A stretch of 37,902 nt of DNA. Source: an uncultured Eubacteriales bacterium. Its GTDB lineage: Bacteria; Bacillota; Clostridia; Peptostreptococcales; Anaerovoracaceae. Location: NCBI GenBank assembly GCA_902776725.1, contig CACYQX010000012.1:1-37902 (forward strand), in the 5' to 3' direction. Positions within the stretch are counted from its first letter, which is position 1; each line of letters begins with the position of its first letter. The notes below the pieces were generated by a model. The model searched no databases. It was not told the origin of the DNA and saw only the letters and a list, made by a program, of their open reading frames with translations. Positions 1-8,611 of the stretch are shown one piece after another. The position numbers and the translations under genes were made by a program.

Positions 1-266
1 AGACTTCCGAGCATCGCTCTATATATCGCTTCCATCTCGGCATCCTTATCGTAGTCCCAGAGGAAAGCCTCGTCTATAAGGCTTTGGATGTTCATGAGTT
101 TTTCATATTCCTTGTCGTTTCCGCTGGCGCTTTCAAGAACCTTCCTGTCGACGACAACCTTGTCGCCGAGTTTTAGGTACATTCCAACACCAACGCTGAC
201 AACAGCAAGCGTCAAAATTATAACCACCAGAATGAGCGATACTATTGTACTTGTTCTTCTCTCCAT
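1..266 (-). CDS. S41-family C-terminal processing peptidase, N-terminal part (cut by window edge)
   Basis: The reverse strand from an ATG at 266 reads 88 codons to the window edge without a stop. The protein begins MERRTSTIVSLILVVIILTL, a single N-terminal membrane anchor. About 25 residues of linker follow, then a helical stretch with KLMNIQSLIDEAFLWDYDKD and AIYRAMLGSL. That pattern (a 'Ile-Asp-Glu' helix, then a 'Gly-Met-Leu-x-x-Leu'-like turn) is how CtpA-type S41 proteases begin before the PDZ domain. The PDZ and catalytic Ser/Lys lie outside the window. An AGGGGAG ribosome binding site sits 10 bases upstream and recJ ends 16 bases upstream. S41 proteases commonly follow ftsE-ftsX and an M23 hydrolase in Firmicutes, where they process cell-envelope proteins. 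The family call is inference from a short N-terminus plus context. Confidence 0.7.
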   Translation of the reverse strand, partial: MERRTSTIVSLILVVIILTLAVVSVGVGMYLKLGDKVVVDRKVLESASGNDKEYEKLMNIQSLIDEAFLWDYDKDAEMEAIYRAMLGS

Positions 267-281
267 TGCGTTGTACTCCCC

Positions 282-1931
282 TTAGAGTTTAATCGCTTTT
301 AAATTAAGTTGAATATATTCTTTGTCGTTCCAGTTCTGTATATCCAAATTGCCTATTGCCGTAATACTGTCTTTTTCTTTTTCGGCATTGCGAATAATTT
401 CTTCGTGCACGTCCGCCTTTCTGAAATCCACTCCGCGAATCGAGTTTCCGTTTCCTAGCTTTCCGTTGAATCGAAGGAAACGACCTTCTCCCATGCGTGC
501 GATTTCAAACGGCGAGAGTTCTATGCCCACCATCGGTTCTTCGTTGTCCTTTCCAAACGGCTCAAGAAGCCTTTGCTGAACGATAAAATCCTTTGTTATT
601 TCCTCAGGATACATAGTAACCTCAGCTTCCGGACTGCTGTCGAGAGCATTTGGATTCTCGCGCAGAATCTCTTCCATATCGCGCCTCAAGGCTTCCTTAA
701 GAAGCGGCAGGTTTTCTTCCGCTATGCTGAATCCGCAGGCCGCGGCGTGTCCACCGAGCCTCGTAAACAATTCCGAATGCGATGTAAGAAGCCTAAAAAG
801 GTTTACTCCCGACGGACTTCTCCCCGTACCCTTATGTATTCCGTCACCGATTGGCGTGGTAATGAGAACAGGCACGCTCTTTTCTTCTTTTAGCTTTCCT
901 GCGACGATTCCTATTATACCTTCATGCGCATCCTTTGGCGAAAGAAGTATGAACTTGTCTCTCGCTATGGAATCATCGTCTATGCTCTCATAGCAAACGG
1001 TCTGTAACTCGTCCTGAAATTTCTTCCTCTGCATATTGCAGCTTATGAGTTCATCCGTGAGTTCTAGCGCACGCTCGTAATCTTCCGTCTGAAGAAGCCT
1101 GGCCGCGAGCGTCGCATTGTCCACGCGTCCCGCCGCATTGATATGCGGGCCGATTATATATGATATGGTGCGCGATGTTATCTCGCCCTGTTTTATTCCG
1201 AGCTTATCGAGCAAAGCCTTGATGCCCGCTCTCTCCGTCACGTTTAGCGCGCGTAGTCCGTATTTGGCAAATGTTCTGTTTTCATCAACCAAAGGAACGA
1301 TATCCACTATTGTTCCTATGCCGAGAAGGTCGAGATTTCTTGTGAGTATTTCCTTTGATTCTCCCGTTGCCTCAACGAGCGCCTGCGCAAGCTTGAACGC
1401 AACGCCAACCCCCGCAAGATATTTGAACGGATACTCAGAACCCTCGAGCAAAGGATCTATTACGATGCAGTCGGGCACCGCTTCCTTTGGCGTGTGGTGG
1501 TCCGTAACCATTATATCGAGGCCGATTGACTTTGCGTGTTCTACTTCGGCTACCGACGTAACGCCGCAGTCCACCGTGATAACCAGTTCCACGCCCGCCT
1601 CTTTGATTTTGTCGAGCGCGACGCTGTTAAGTCCGTATCCGTCGTCAAACCTCGACGGAATATAATACGTAACGTCCGCACCGAGCTCCTGAAGGACATT
1701 TCTGAGAAGACCGACCGAAGTTACTCCATCGCTGTCGTAATCGCCGTAGATGCAGATCTTCTTTTCGTCCTCTATCGCCGATAATATTAAATCCACCCCT
1801 TCTTCCATATTTGGAAGAAGAAATGGATTGTATGTCTTTTGGGGTTTTTCCGATAGAAACTCCGCGACATCGTCAGTCGCGGAGATTCCTCTTACTTCCA
1901 ATAATCTTTTTATTGCACTGTTAAGCTGCAT
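282..1931 (-). CDS. recJ: Single-stranded-DNA-specific exonuclease RecJ
   Basis: 549 residues. RecJ is a 5'-3' single-strand exonuclease of the DHH phosphoesterase superfamily, used in recombination and base-excision repair. The metal-binding motifs are visible: GDYDSDG (about 63-69), VDCG (about 120-123) and TDHH (about 143-146). The DHHA1 motif GGHAAACGFS follows in the middle-to-C-terminal part. An OB-fold-like C-terminus (RLLEPFGKDNEEP, then FLRFNGKLG) is also typical. It is near E. coli length (577) and lacks the long C-terminal extension of Bacillus RecJ. The start has TGGAG 6 bases upstream, and the stop of the M23 gene lies 9 bases before the ATG, so the two are co-transcribed. The N-terminus is slightly shorter than in many RecJ proteins, but no better upstream start is seen. 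Confidence 0.96.
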   Translation of the reverse strand: MQLNSAIKRLLEVRGISATDDVAEFLSEKPQKTYNPFLLPNMEEGVDLILSAIEDEKKICIYGDYDSDGVTSVGLLRNVLQELGADVTYYIPSRFDDGYGLNSVALDKIKEAGVELVITVDCGVTSVAEVEHAKSIGLDIMVTDHHTPKEAVPDCIVIDPLLEGSEYPFKYLAGVGVAFKLAQALVEATGESKEILTRNLDLLGIGTIVDIVPLVDENRTFAKYGLRALNVTERAGIKALLDKLGIKQGEITSRTISYIIGPHINAAGRVDNATLAARLLQTEDYERALELTDELISCNMQRKKFQDELQTVCYESIDDDSIARDKFILLSPKDAHEGIIGIVAGKLKEEKSVPVLITTPIGDGIHKGTGRSPSGVNLFRLLTSHSELFTRLGGHAAACGFSIAEENLPLLKEALRRDMEEILRENPNALDSSPEAEVTMYPEEITKDFIVQQRLLEPFGKDNEEPMVGIELSPFEIARMGEGRFLRFNGKLGNGNSIRGVDFRKADVHEEIIRNAEKEKDSITAIGNLDIQNWNDKEYIQLNLKAIKL

Positions 1932-1940
1932 ATTACTCCA

Positions 1941-3614
1941 TTAGGGCAAATAGTTCAGCGGATCTACCTGTACACCGTCGATTCTTACCTCAAAATGTAC
2001 ATGAGGTCCCGTAGACCATCCTGTCGATCCCGCATATGCTATTAACTGTCCCCTGCTCACATATTCTCCCGGACTTACAACAAGACTGCTGTTATGTCCG
2101 TAAAGCGTACTTACGCCCTCGCCGTGATAAATGAGTACCGCGTATCCATAGCCGTAGTACCAACCGTCGTCACTCATTCCGCTCGGCTGCATAACCACTC
2201 CGGACTCTGCCGCATAAACCGGCGTACCGCTAGGTACCGCTATATCGATTGCACCATGGTTGGTGCTTCCTATTCCGTCCGTAGCCTCAGGAGGTCTCGG
2301 ACCGAAGTACGATGAAATAAATCCTCCGTATACCGGCCACGAAAGAAGTCCGCCCGTATAGGTAATCGGATCAACATAGGAGGATCCGTCACCGCCGCCG
2401 TCGCTCTCTTCAGGCAAGGTTGCATATATCTCATCCCTTGCCGCTCTGTTTGCCGCAAGCTGTGCTTCAAGCTCGTCGAGCTCAGCCTGAAGCGCCGCCA
2501 AAACGGCATCCAGCTCCGCCTTCTCGGCCTCGAGCGCAGCCTTTGTTTCCTCTAGCGCAGTCGTATCGGCCTCTTCTCCGGCATTATCTATTTCTTCCTG
2601 CACGGCATCAATCTCAGCCTGCTTATTTGCCACTTCTTCTGAAGCTGCATCGACCTCGGCCTGCTTGTCAGATATCAAAGCCTCAATCTCCTCTGCCTCC
2701 GCGTCAAGCTCCGCAACCTGCTCCTTTGCGGCAGCGATTTCGGCAGCACGCTTTTCTTCCTCTTCGGCTTTTCTTCTTGCTGCTTCTTCAGCCTCTGCCT
2801 GAGCCTTCAGCCTAGCTTCCTCGCGGGCTTTCTCGAGTTCCGCTTCTATTCTCTGCTGCTCGGCATAAATCGTTCCGGAAAGGCTTCTTGACTGTTCTTC
2901 AAGTTCGTGAATCTTCTCGTGAACAACATTCATTACTTCACTGAGTTCCGCCTGAGCTGCCAACGCATTATCCTTTTCAGCAAGGAGCTCGTCCTTTGCC
3001 TGCGTGAGCTGTTCCTGCATAGCAGCGAGTTCATCCAGGGCTTCCTTCATCTTGCCGTAATGCTCGTGGAGATCCTCAAGCGTAGCTTTGTCGTGTTCGT
3101 ATATGAGCTGTACCATCTCGAGGTTGCTCATAAACTCAGAAAAGCTCGATGAGCCAAGGAGTACGTCTATGAAACCGATAGATCCGTTCTTGTACATGGT
3201 TCTAAGCCTGTTTCCAAGACCCTCGTACTGCTCTTCGATGCTTTCCTGCTGCTTTTCGATTTTCTTGGCCTGCATCTCTATCTCGTCCTGCTTGCGCTGG
3301 ATTGCATCCTGCTTCTGCTCGACTTCGTCGTTGATTCTGCCGACCTCCTGCTCCTTCTCCTGAACGCGCGCGTTGAGTGCGTCCATCTCGGCCTGAGCGG
3401 CATCCATCTCCTGGTCGATCTTGTCGAGCTCGGACTGCATTGCGTCCAAATCAATTTCCGTGCTCTCGCCCTCCTCGCCGGACGACTCGGCGGAATCTCC
3501 GTCAGTATTGTCCGCAAAGGCTTGAACAGGTGCAAGCTGGAACACCAAAAGAAGAGCTACCAGAGTAGCCAGCATAGCCTTCAGTATTCTTTTGACATCT
3601 TTTCTGTTCTTCAT
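1941..3614 (-). CDS. Secreted coiled-coil peptidoglycan hydrolase, M23 family (paralogue 1, long form)
   Basis: 557 residues. A signal peptide (basic MKNRKDVKR, hydrophobic core, cut near VQAFA) leads into long Glu/Ala/Lys-rich coiled coil at about 50-410. A C-terminal LytM/M23 domain occupies about 430-557. The zinc ligands are visible as H-x3-D in the NHGAID segment and as HVH in GPHVHFEVR. M23 enzymes cut peptide cross-bridges of peptidoglycan. A coiled-coil arm is the hallmark of partners activated by FtsEX (EnvC in Proteobacteria, PcsB/CwlO-like in Firmicutes). Compared with the neighbouring paralogue it carries about 170 extra residues of coiled coil before the catalytic domain, including an Ala-Arg-Lys-rich segment (AEEAARRKAEEEEKR). 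It has its own promoter at 3658-3686 in addition to any read-through from ftsEX. The ribosome binding site is weak (AGG 9 bases before ATG). Confidence 0.9.
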   Translation of the reverse strand: MKNRKDVKRILKAMLATLVALLLVFQLAPVQAFADNTDGDSAESSGEEGESTEIDLDAMQSELDKIDQEMDAAQAEMDALNARVQEKEQEVGRINDEVEQKQDAIQRKQDEIEMQAKKIEKQQESIEEQYEGLGNRLRTMYKNGSIGFIDVLLGSSSFSEFMSNLEMVQLIYEHDKATLEDLHEHYGKMKEALDELAAMQEQLTQAKDELLAEKDNALAAQAELSEVMNVVHEKIHELEEQSRSLSGTIYAEQQRIEAELEKAREEARLKAQAEAEEAARRKAEEEEKRAAEIAAAKEQVAELDAEAEEIEALISDKQAEVDAASEEVANKQAEIDAVQEEIDNAGEEADTTALEETKAALEAEKAELDAVLAALQAELDELEAQLAANRAARDEIYATLPEESDGGGDGSSYVDPITYTGGLLSWPVYGGFISSYFGPRPPEATDGIGSTNHGAIDIAVPSGTPVYAAESGVVMQPSGMSDDGWYYGYGYAVLIYHGEGVSTLYGHNSSLVVSPGEYVSRGQLIAYAGSTGWSTGPHVHFEVRIDGVQVDPLNYLP

Positions 3615-3657
3615 AATGTCGTACCTATCCCCAATATCCCAACTAAAGCATCTATAT

Positions 3658-3686
3658 ATTTTATCAAAAATCCTTGATTATTTCAA
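3658..3686 (-). promoter_or_regulatory. Sigma-70-type promoter for the long M23 gene
   Basis: On the minus strand TTGAAA (3681-3686) and TAAAAT (3658-3663) are separated by exactly 17 bases. Predicted transcription starts near 3651, giving a leader of about 37 bases before the ATG at 3614. The promoter lies in the 94-bp gap between the two M23 genes and could uncouple M23-recJ-S41 from ftsEX. Confidence 0.6.
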
Positions 3687-3708
3687 ATCCACGCGCCTAT
3701 TGGCGTAT

Positions 3709-4830
3709 TTACAGATATGCCAGCGGATCCACGTTTACGCCGTTTATCAACAGCTCAAAATGCACATGTGGGCCCGTCGACCATCCCGTAGATCCCGCAT
3801 AGGCGATTACCTGCCCCTGGGCCACGTACTCTCCGGGACTTACCGCTATGGACGAATTGTGTCCATATACCGTAGAAGTTCCGTTCGGATGATTTATAAC
3901 TACCGCATATCCATATCCTCCCCACCAGCCTGTGGCCGAAGATACGGTTCCCTCGGCGGATGCATATACCGGTGTTCCCGTCGGAACCGATATATCTATT
4001 CCCGCATGGTCCGTCGTTCCCGCGTAGTTTGTTTCTTCAGGAGGCCTGTAGCCAAAATACGATGTTACCGGTCCGCTTACCGGCCAGATATACATGCCTT
4101 CTCCGCCCGTATATACATAGCCTGCAGCCATCGCCTGCCTGATTTCCTCAGCTATTATTGCCTCAAGTTCGATCTTTTCGGCTTCGAGCTGGTCTATCAT
4201 AGCCTGGACGTATGCGAGCGTCTCTTCGAGTTCCGCTTCGGCAGTCGCCGCAGAATTTCTTTCTTCCTCGAGTTCGGCCTGAACAAACTCCATCTCCGCC
4301 TTTGCTTTTCCCAGCTTGGCCATAGAGTCTTTTAGCTTGGCATACTGCTCCTCCAAAGCCTCCAATGTATCCTGGTCATGGCGATATATAATCTGCAGCA
4401 TCGACATATTGGAGAGGAACTCCGAAAAACTCGTCGAACTCAGAAGTACATCCAAGAATCCCACTGAGCCCTTCTTGTACATGCTGCGCAGCCTGTCGTA
4501 AAGTCCTTCCTTGCGATCATCGATGCTATTTCTTTGCTCTGTAATATCCGCAATCATGGCATCGATTTCGACCTGCTTCGCGTCAATTTCGGCCTGCTTT
4601 GCATCGACCTGCGCGTTAAGCCTATCGACCTCCGCACGCTGCTCGACAAGACGAGCCTCCAGATCAGCACGCTCTGACATTGCAGCTTCTTGCTGCTCCT
4701 CTACCTCGTCCAGCTGATCCTGCGACTCACTGGCAAAGGCGGGAATCAAAGACGCCATAACCACCGCCAAAACCATAACGACGGCAAGCACTATGCCCAA
4801 TATTCTGTTTTCGCGATTAGTATGCTTCAT
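3709..4830 (-). CDS. Secreted coiled-coil peptidoglycan hydrolase, M23 family (paralogue 2, short form)
   Basis: 373 residues from the ATG at 4830. Signal peptide MKHTNRENR plus a hydrophobic core, cut near IPAFA; coiled coil at about 35-240; M23 domain at about 250-373 with H-x3-D (DHAGID) and HVH (GPHVHFELL). It is clearly homologous to the downstream gene over both the coiled coil (shared pattern GSxGFxDVLLxSxSFSEFxSN) and the catalytic domain, so the pair is a tandem duplication. It lies 56 bases after ftsX and is the best candidate for the hydrolase that FtsEX activates at the septum. The start is uncertain. A GTG at 4872 opens the same frame but places charged residues and two Cys before the signal peptide. 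The ATG at 4830 gives a normal signal peptide, although the GGAGG nearby is about 27 bases away from it. Confidence 0.88.
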   Translation of the reverse strand: MKHTNRENRILGIVLAVVMVLAVVMASLIPAFASESQDQLDEVEEQQEAAMSERADLEARLVEQRAEVDRLNAQVDAKQAEIDAKQVEIDAMIADITEQRNSIDDRKEGLYDRLRSMYKKGSVGFLDVLLSSTSFSEFLSNMSMLQIIYRHDQDTLEALEEQYAKLKDSMAKLGKAKAEMEFVQAELEEERNSAATAEAELEETLAYVQAMIDQLEAEKIELEAIIAEEIRQAMAAGYVYTGGEGMYIWPVSGPVTSYFGYRPPEETNYAGTTDHAGIDISVPTGTPVYASAEGTVSSATGWWGGYGYAVVINHPNGTSTVYGHNSSIAVSPGEYVAQGQVIAYAGSTGWSTGPHVHFELLINGVNVDPLAYL

Positions 4831-4886
4831 GAAACAATCTGCCGCACAAAAGATATTTCCTCCATGCGGCACTTTCCATCTCTTTC

Positions 4887-5777
4887 TTATTTGTTCAAAT
4901 ACTTTCTCATCGAGACTACGCTTCCGGCTCCTCCGATTCCAACGCCCATAGCGAGGAAGATTATTATCAGATTAATAGCCAGATACGTCGCCGGAACGAG
5001 CGGCGAACTCAGTATCGTCATTATCTGCTTGCCTGCAACATCGACAAACTTCCAGTAGAGAAGGAATGTAACGCCTGCCGCAAGAAGCGACGATATGATG
5101 CCGATTATTATGCCTTCCATCAGGAACGGCCCGCGTATAAACCAGTTGGTGGCACCGATATATTTCATGATTGAAATTTCTTTTGAGCGAGCCACAACCG
5201 TAAGCTTGATCGTGTTTGCAACTACGACTATGGAAACTATTACGAGGAACGCCATTACAACGAGCATCGCCGTCTGAAGGAATTTTGTTACCTTGGTGAG
5301 CTTGTCGACGGTTTCCTTGTAGTACCTGATGTCCTCGATGCCTTCAAGTTTCTGCAGCTCCGCGTTTACCGCATCGGCTGTCTCAAGGCTGTCCACCTCA
5401 ACCAGAATCGAATTCGGAAGCGGGTTGTCACCGAGAGAATCCAAGAGGTATCCGTTCTCTCCCCACCTTGCTTTCATGATGTCTAGAGCCTCTTCCTTTG
5501 TTCTGTATTCGGCCGAGTGAACGCCATCAATCTTCTTAACCGTATTTATGAGGAGATTTGTCTGGTTTCCCGTGATATCGTCATTCAAGAAAACCTCGAT
5601 CTCGTCATAATTCGATTTGATCATCTCCGTAAAGAGATTTGTATTTACCATCGCACAGAAGAATATCCCCAGTATCAGCATCATAGCGGTAATCGCAAAT
5701 ATCGATGCCATGGACATTCCAAAGTTTCTTCCGATCTGCTGGAAGGCCTGTTTGATGTTATAGCCTAAACTTCCCAT
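4887..5777 (-). CDS. ftsX: Cell division protein FtsX (permease-like subunit)
   Basis: 296 residues. FtsX is the membrane half of the FtsEX complex, which transmits ATP hydrolysis across the membrane to wall hydrolases. A first membrane helix lies around residues 20-45. An extracytoplasmic domain follows (about 46-170, with YDEIEVFLNDDITGNQ and the YRTKEEAL pattern typical of Firmicutes FtsX). Three C-terminal helices form the FtsX/MacB-like permease domain with the conserved VARSKEISIMKYIGATNWFI segment. The start at 5777 is preferred over an upstream ATG-like extension because GGAGGAGGAATAGG sits directly before it. The ftsE stop ends one base upstream, so translation is coupled. Confidence 0.96.
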   Translation of the reverse strand: MGSLGYNIKQAFQQIGRNFGMSMASIFAITAMMLILGIFFCAMVNTNLFTEMIKSNYDEIEVFLNDDITGNQTNLLINTVKKIDGVHSAEYRTKEEALDIMKARWGENGYLLDSLGDNPLPNSILVEVDSLETADAVNAELQKLEGIEDIRYYKETVDKLTKVTKFLQTAMLVVMAFLVIVSIVVVANTIKLTVVARSKEISIMKYIGATNWFIRGPFLMEGIIIGIISSLLAAGVTFLLYWKFVDVAGKQIMTILSSPLVPATYLAINLIIIFLAMGVGIGGAGSVVSMRKYLNK

Positions 5778-5778
5778 C

Positions 5779-6495
5779 CTATTCCTCCTCCAGCACTGCC
5801 TCGTCAATCAAGGCTTCAGTATAACCGTATTCTCCGGTCTCGTCCCTGACGATGTGACCGGCTTCAATCGCGACTACGCGCTTCTTCATCCTGTCAACTA
5901 TATCCTTTGCGTGGGTTACCATCACAATCGTGGTTCCCGTCTCGTTGATTTGCTCAATGAGTTCCATAATTCCCTGCGCCGTGTCCGGATCAAGGTTTCC
6001 CGTGGGCTCGTCTGCAATCAGAATCGACGGCTTGTTAATGATAGCCCTTGCGATTGCAACTCTCTGCTGCTCGCCCGCCGAAAGCTCGTTTGGATATTTG
6101 TTGGCCTGGTCCGCGATTCCGACGATTTCAAGAACCTGCGGCACCCTGCTCTTTATGCGCCTCCTCGGCTCATGCATCGCCTCCATAGCAAAGGCTACAT
6201 TCTCGTAAACCGTCTTCTTCGGAAGCAATCTAAAATCCTGGAAGACGATTCCGATCTTCCTTCTGAGCTTAGGTATTTCCCGGTTGCTAAGCTTGGTAAC
6301 CTCTTGGCGGTCAACCCTTATGCTTCCGGAATCGGCATTGATTTCCTTGAGGATGAGTTTGATGAAAGTGGACTTGCCGGCACCGCTCGGTCCGACCAAA
6401 AAAACAAAATCCCCCTCATCGATTTTGATACTCACATTCTCTATCCCTACGTTGTTACCGTCATAAATCTTGGTAACATTATCAAATGTTATCAT
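5779..6495 (-). CDS. ftsE: Cell division ATP-binding protein FtsE
   Basis: 238 residues, an ABC ATPase. Walker A GPSGAGKST (35-43), Q-loop FQDFRLL, signature LSAGEQQR, Walker B ILIADEPTGNLD and the switch His in VMVTHAKD are all present. It pairs with FtsX at the division site and powers activation of M23 hydrolases. Its C-terminal tail (EYGYTEALIDEAVLEEE) is slightly longer than E. coli FtsE. The ribosome binding site AAAAGGGG lies 6 bases upstream of the ATG. It is the first gene of the operon, with a good promoter at 6530-6558. Confidence 0.97.
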   Translation of the reverse strand: MITFDNVTKIYDGNNVGIENVSIKIDEGDFVFLVGPSGAGKSTFIKLILKEINADSGSIRVDRQEVTKLSNREIPKLRRKIGIVFQDFRLLPKKTVYENVAFAMEAMHEPRRRIKSRVPQVLEIVGIADQANKYPNELSAGEQQRVAIARAIINKPSILIADEPTGNLDPDTAQGIMELIEQINETGTTIVMVTHAKDIVDRMKKRVVAIEAGHIVRDETGEYGYTEALIDEAVLEEE

Positions 6496-6529
6496 ATGCG
6501 ACCCCTTTTCTCGCTATTAATACATCATA

Positions 6530-6558
6530 AGTATACATCAAAAGGATCGCTTTGTGAA
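6530..6558 (-). promoter_or_regulatory. Promoter of the ftsEX operon
   Basis: Minus strand TTCACA (6553-6558) and TATACT (6530-6535) with a 17-base spacer. The predicted start is near 6523, about 28 bases before the ftsE ATG. It lies directly downstream of the transketolase terminator. Confidence 0.65.
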
Positions 6559-6614
6559 CTGAAAATGGCTATTTTCTAAGGTTGAAAGGGTGAATTTTAT
6601 GTGAAGAAAACAAC

Positions 6615-6641
6615 AAAAAACGCCTCTACTGAGGCGTTTTT
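6615..6641 (-). terminator. Intrinsic terminator after split transketolase genes
   Basis: Stem CGCCTC/GAGGCG with a TACT loop, extended by flanking A and T runs, so it can work in both directions. On the minus strand it ends the transketolase operon, which stops at 6705. Confidence 0.85.
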
Positions 6642-6704
6642 CATAGCACTTACCATATTTTGAGAATTATCGTAAGTATTTTCCTATATTTAGTGTGTTT
6701 TTGT

Positions 6705-7634
6705 TTAGTATACTTTTTTGACTGCGGAGACGATGGCATCTTTGGTCATTCCGTATTTTTCCTTAAGCTCGTTCGGGGTTCCGGACTCGCCGAAAGTATC
6801 CATCTGGCCGACCATCTCGATATGCACCGGACATCTCCTTGAAAGAACCTCTGCAACCGCGGATCCGAGACCACCGATAATCGAATGTTCTTCAGCGGTT
6901 ACAATCCTTCCCGTCTCCTCTGCAGCCTTCACGATTATATCCTCGTCAAGCGGCTTAATCGTGTGAATATCAATGACTCTGGCCTCTACGCCCTGCTCCG
7001 CGAGCTCAGCGGCAGCCTCCATGGCGTCGGATACCATGATTCCCGTCGCGATAATCGTAACGTCACGGCCTTCACGGAGGAGATTGCCCTTTCCGAGTAC
7101 GATTTCGTCGCTCTCGTTATAGAATTCGGGTACCGAAGCCCTTCCGAGTCTCACATAGCAAGGTCCCTGCATAGTTACGACCTGGCGCATGAGCTTTTCC
7201 GTACTGTTTCCGTCGCATGGATTTACGACCGTCATACCCGGAATTGTTCTCATGAGCGCAAGATCCTCAAATGTCTGGTGGCTCGCACCGTCCTCACCTA
7301 CGGTGATTCCGGCGTGAGTAGCGCAGATCTTAACGTTGGCGCCCGTATAACCTATTGAATTTCTAACGATTTCAAAGGCTCTGCCGCTCGCAAACATCGC
7401 AAATGTGGACGCGCAGACAGTCTTTCCGGAAAGCGCAAGTCCCGTCGCAGCACCGTAGAGATTCTGCTCCGCGATACCCATATTGAAGAATCTCTCAGGG
7501 AATTCCTTTGCAAAGACCGATGTCTTGGTGGAGCCCGAGAGGTCCGCATCCATTACCACTAGTTCTGGGAATTCGGCTCCGAGCTCGGCGAGTATCTTGC
7601 CATAAGCTTCTCTTGTTGCTCTCTTATCTGCCAT
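6705..7634 (-). CDS. Transketolase, C-terminal subunit (pyrimidine-binding and C-terminal domains)
   Basis: 309 residues from ATG 7634. It forms one transketolase polypeptide's worth of enzyme with the upstream gene. Transketolase moves two-carbon units between sugar phosphates with thiamine diphosphate. The pyrimidine-binding half shows DADLSGSTKTS, MGIAEQNLYGAATGLALSGK (the Glu that activates the cofactor) and ATHAGITVGEDGASHQ. The C-terminal domain shows VIDIHTIKPLDEDIIVKAAEETG and EEHSIIGGLG. The ATG overlaps the TAA of the N-terminal gene by one base (TAATG) with GGGAGG 9 bases upstream, so the two are translationally coupled. A GTG at 7640 is too close to that ribosome binding site. The split form is common in archaea, Clostridia and Thermotoga. 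Confidence 0.95.
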   Translation of the reverse strand: MADKRATREAYGKILAELGAEFPELVVMDADLSGSTKTSVFAKEFPERFFNMGIAEQNLYGAATGLALSGKTVCASTFAMFASGRAFEIVRNSIGYTGANVKICATHAGITVGEDGASHQTFEDLALMRTIPGMTVVNPCDGNSTEKLMRQVVTMQGPCYVRLGRASVPEFYNESDEIVLGKGNLLREGRDVTIIATGIMVSDAMEAAAELAEQGVEARVIDIHTIKPLDEDIIVKAAEETGRIVTAEEHSIIGGLGSAVAEVLSRRCPVHIEMVGQMDTFGESGTPNELKEKYGMTKDAIVSAVKKVY

Positions 7635-8452
7635 TACCACTCACCTCCCAATTCAGCGACTGCCTTCTTGGCTTCCTCTTCGCTTGGCGCCTTGCCGTGC
7701 CAGCCGGCCTTGTCTTCCATGAACGATACGCCTTTGCCCTTAACGGTCTTGGCAACTATCGCGGTAGGTCTTTCCTTCTCTGCCCTCGCACCCTCAAACG
7801 CCGCAAATATCTCATCAAAGTCGTGACCGTCAATCTCTATCACGTTCCAGCCAAATGCCCTGAACTTATCTCCAATCGGATTTACCGTCATTACGTCGTC
7901 GTTCTTTCCGTCTATCTGGAGACCGTTGTTATCAACGATTGCGCACATATTGGAGAGTCCGTAATGAGCCGCCGACATTGCAGCCTCCCATACGAGACCT
8001 TCCTGAAGCTCACCGTCTCCGAGGAGCGCATATACTCTACCCGGGTTATTGTCCATCTTGGCCGCGAGCGCCATGCCAACAGCAACCGAGATACCCTGAC
8101 CCAAGGATCCCGTTGACATTTCAACTCCCGGAACCTTATGCATATTCGGGTGTCCCTGAAGGATTGAACCCATATTTCTCAGGTTTCCGAGTTCCTCCTT
8201 TGGGAAAAATCCCTTATTGGCAAGCGCCGCATAGAGAATCGGAGCCGCATGTCCCTTGGAGAGAACAAACTTGTCTCTGTCGGCCTTGTCCGGATTCTCC
8301 GGATCGATATTCATTTCGTTAAAATAGAGCGCCGTCATAATATCCGCCGCGGATAAGCTTCCGCCCGGATGACCGGAGCCCGCCTTATACACTTCCTTGA
8401 TGACGTCAACCCTTAGGCCAGCCGCCAAATCCTCAAAATACTTTTTATCCAT
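7634..8452 (-). CDS. Transketolase, N-terminal subunit (thiamine-diphosphate PP-binding domain)
   Basis: 272 residues. It carries the substrate-proximal AGSGHPGGSLS motif, LSKGHAAP and the cofactor motif GDGELQEG followed by NNG (diphosphate and Mg2+ binding). The region ends after KGKGVSFMED and KAGWHGKAP, where full-length transketolases continue into the domain encoded by the next gene. The ATG has GTGGAGGAACT in front. It is first in a two-gene operon with its own promoter. In a fermenting anaerobe it would supply pentose and erythrose phosphates through the non-oxidative pentose phosphate pathway. Confidence 0.95.
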   Translation of the reverse strand: MDKKYFEDLAAGLRVDVIKEVYKAGSGHPGGSLSAADIMTALYFNEMNIDPENPDKADRDKFVLSKGHAAPILYAALANKGFFPKEELGNLRNMGSILQGHPNMHKVPGVEMSTGSLGQGISVAVGMALAAKMDNNPGRVYALLGDGELQEGLVWEAAMSAAHYGLSNMCAIVDNNGLQIDGKNDDVMTVNPIGDKFRAFGWNVIEIDGHDFDEIFAAFEGARAEKERPTAIVAKTVKGKGVSFMEDKAGWHGKAPSEEEAKKAVAELGGEW

Positions 8453-8492
8453 AGTTCCTCCACGATGATTTTACCTGTGGCTTTACTAGATA

Positions 8493-8521
8493 ATTTTAGC
8501 CTTTTTCATGGCGAACTGCAA
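8493..8521 (-). promoter_or_regulatory. Promoter of the transketolase operon
   Basis: Minus strand TTGCAG (8516-8521), 17 bases, TAAAAT (8493-8498). The start is expected near 8486, about 34 bases before the ATG. Confidence 0.6.
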
Positions 8522-8550
8522 CCATATCTCGGAACAAAAGCCTTATTGTG

Positions 8551-8580
8551 AAAAAAGAGCAGTCCTGTATAACTGCTCTT
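8551..8580 (-). terminator. Intrinsic terminator of the lipoprotein gene
   Basis: The arms GAGCAGT (8557-8563) and ACTGCTC (8572-8578) enclose an 8-base loop. On the minus strand they are followed by six T residues. Confidence 0.85.
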
Positions 8581-8611
8581 AAAAATGCGGTATATGTGCC
8601 CACGTTTCTTT

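Noticed and set aside
1117-1665. Plus-strand open frame of 182 codons
   Set aside because: Lies wholly antisense to recJ, has Ser/Pro/Ile-rich composition and no ribosome binding site.
3592-4335. Plus-strand open frame of 247 codons
   Set aside because: Antisense to the M23 gene, Arg/Tyr/Cys-rich nonsense composition, no ribosome binding site.
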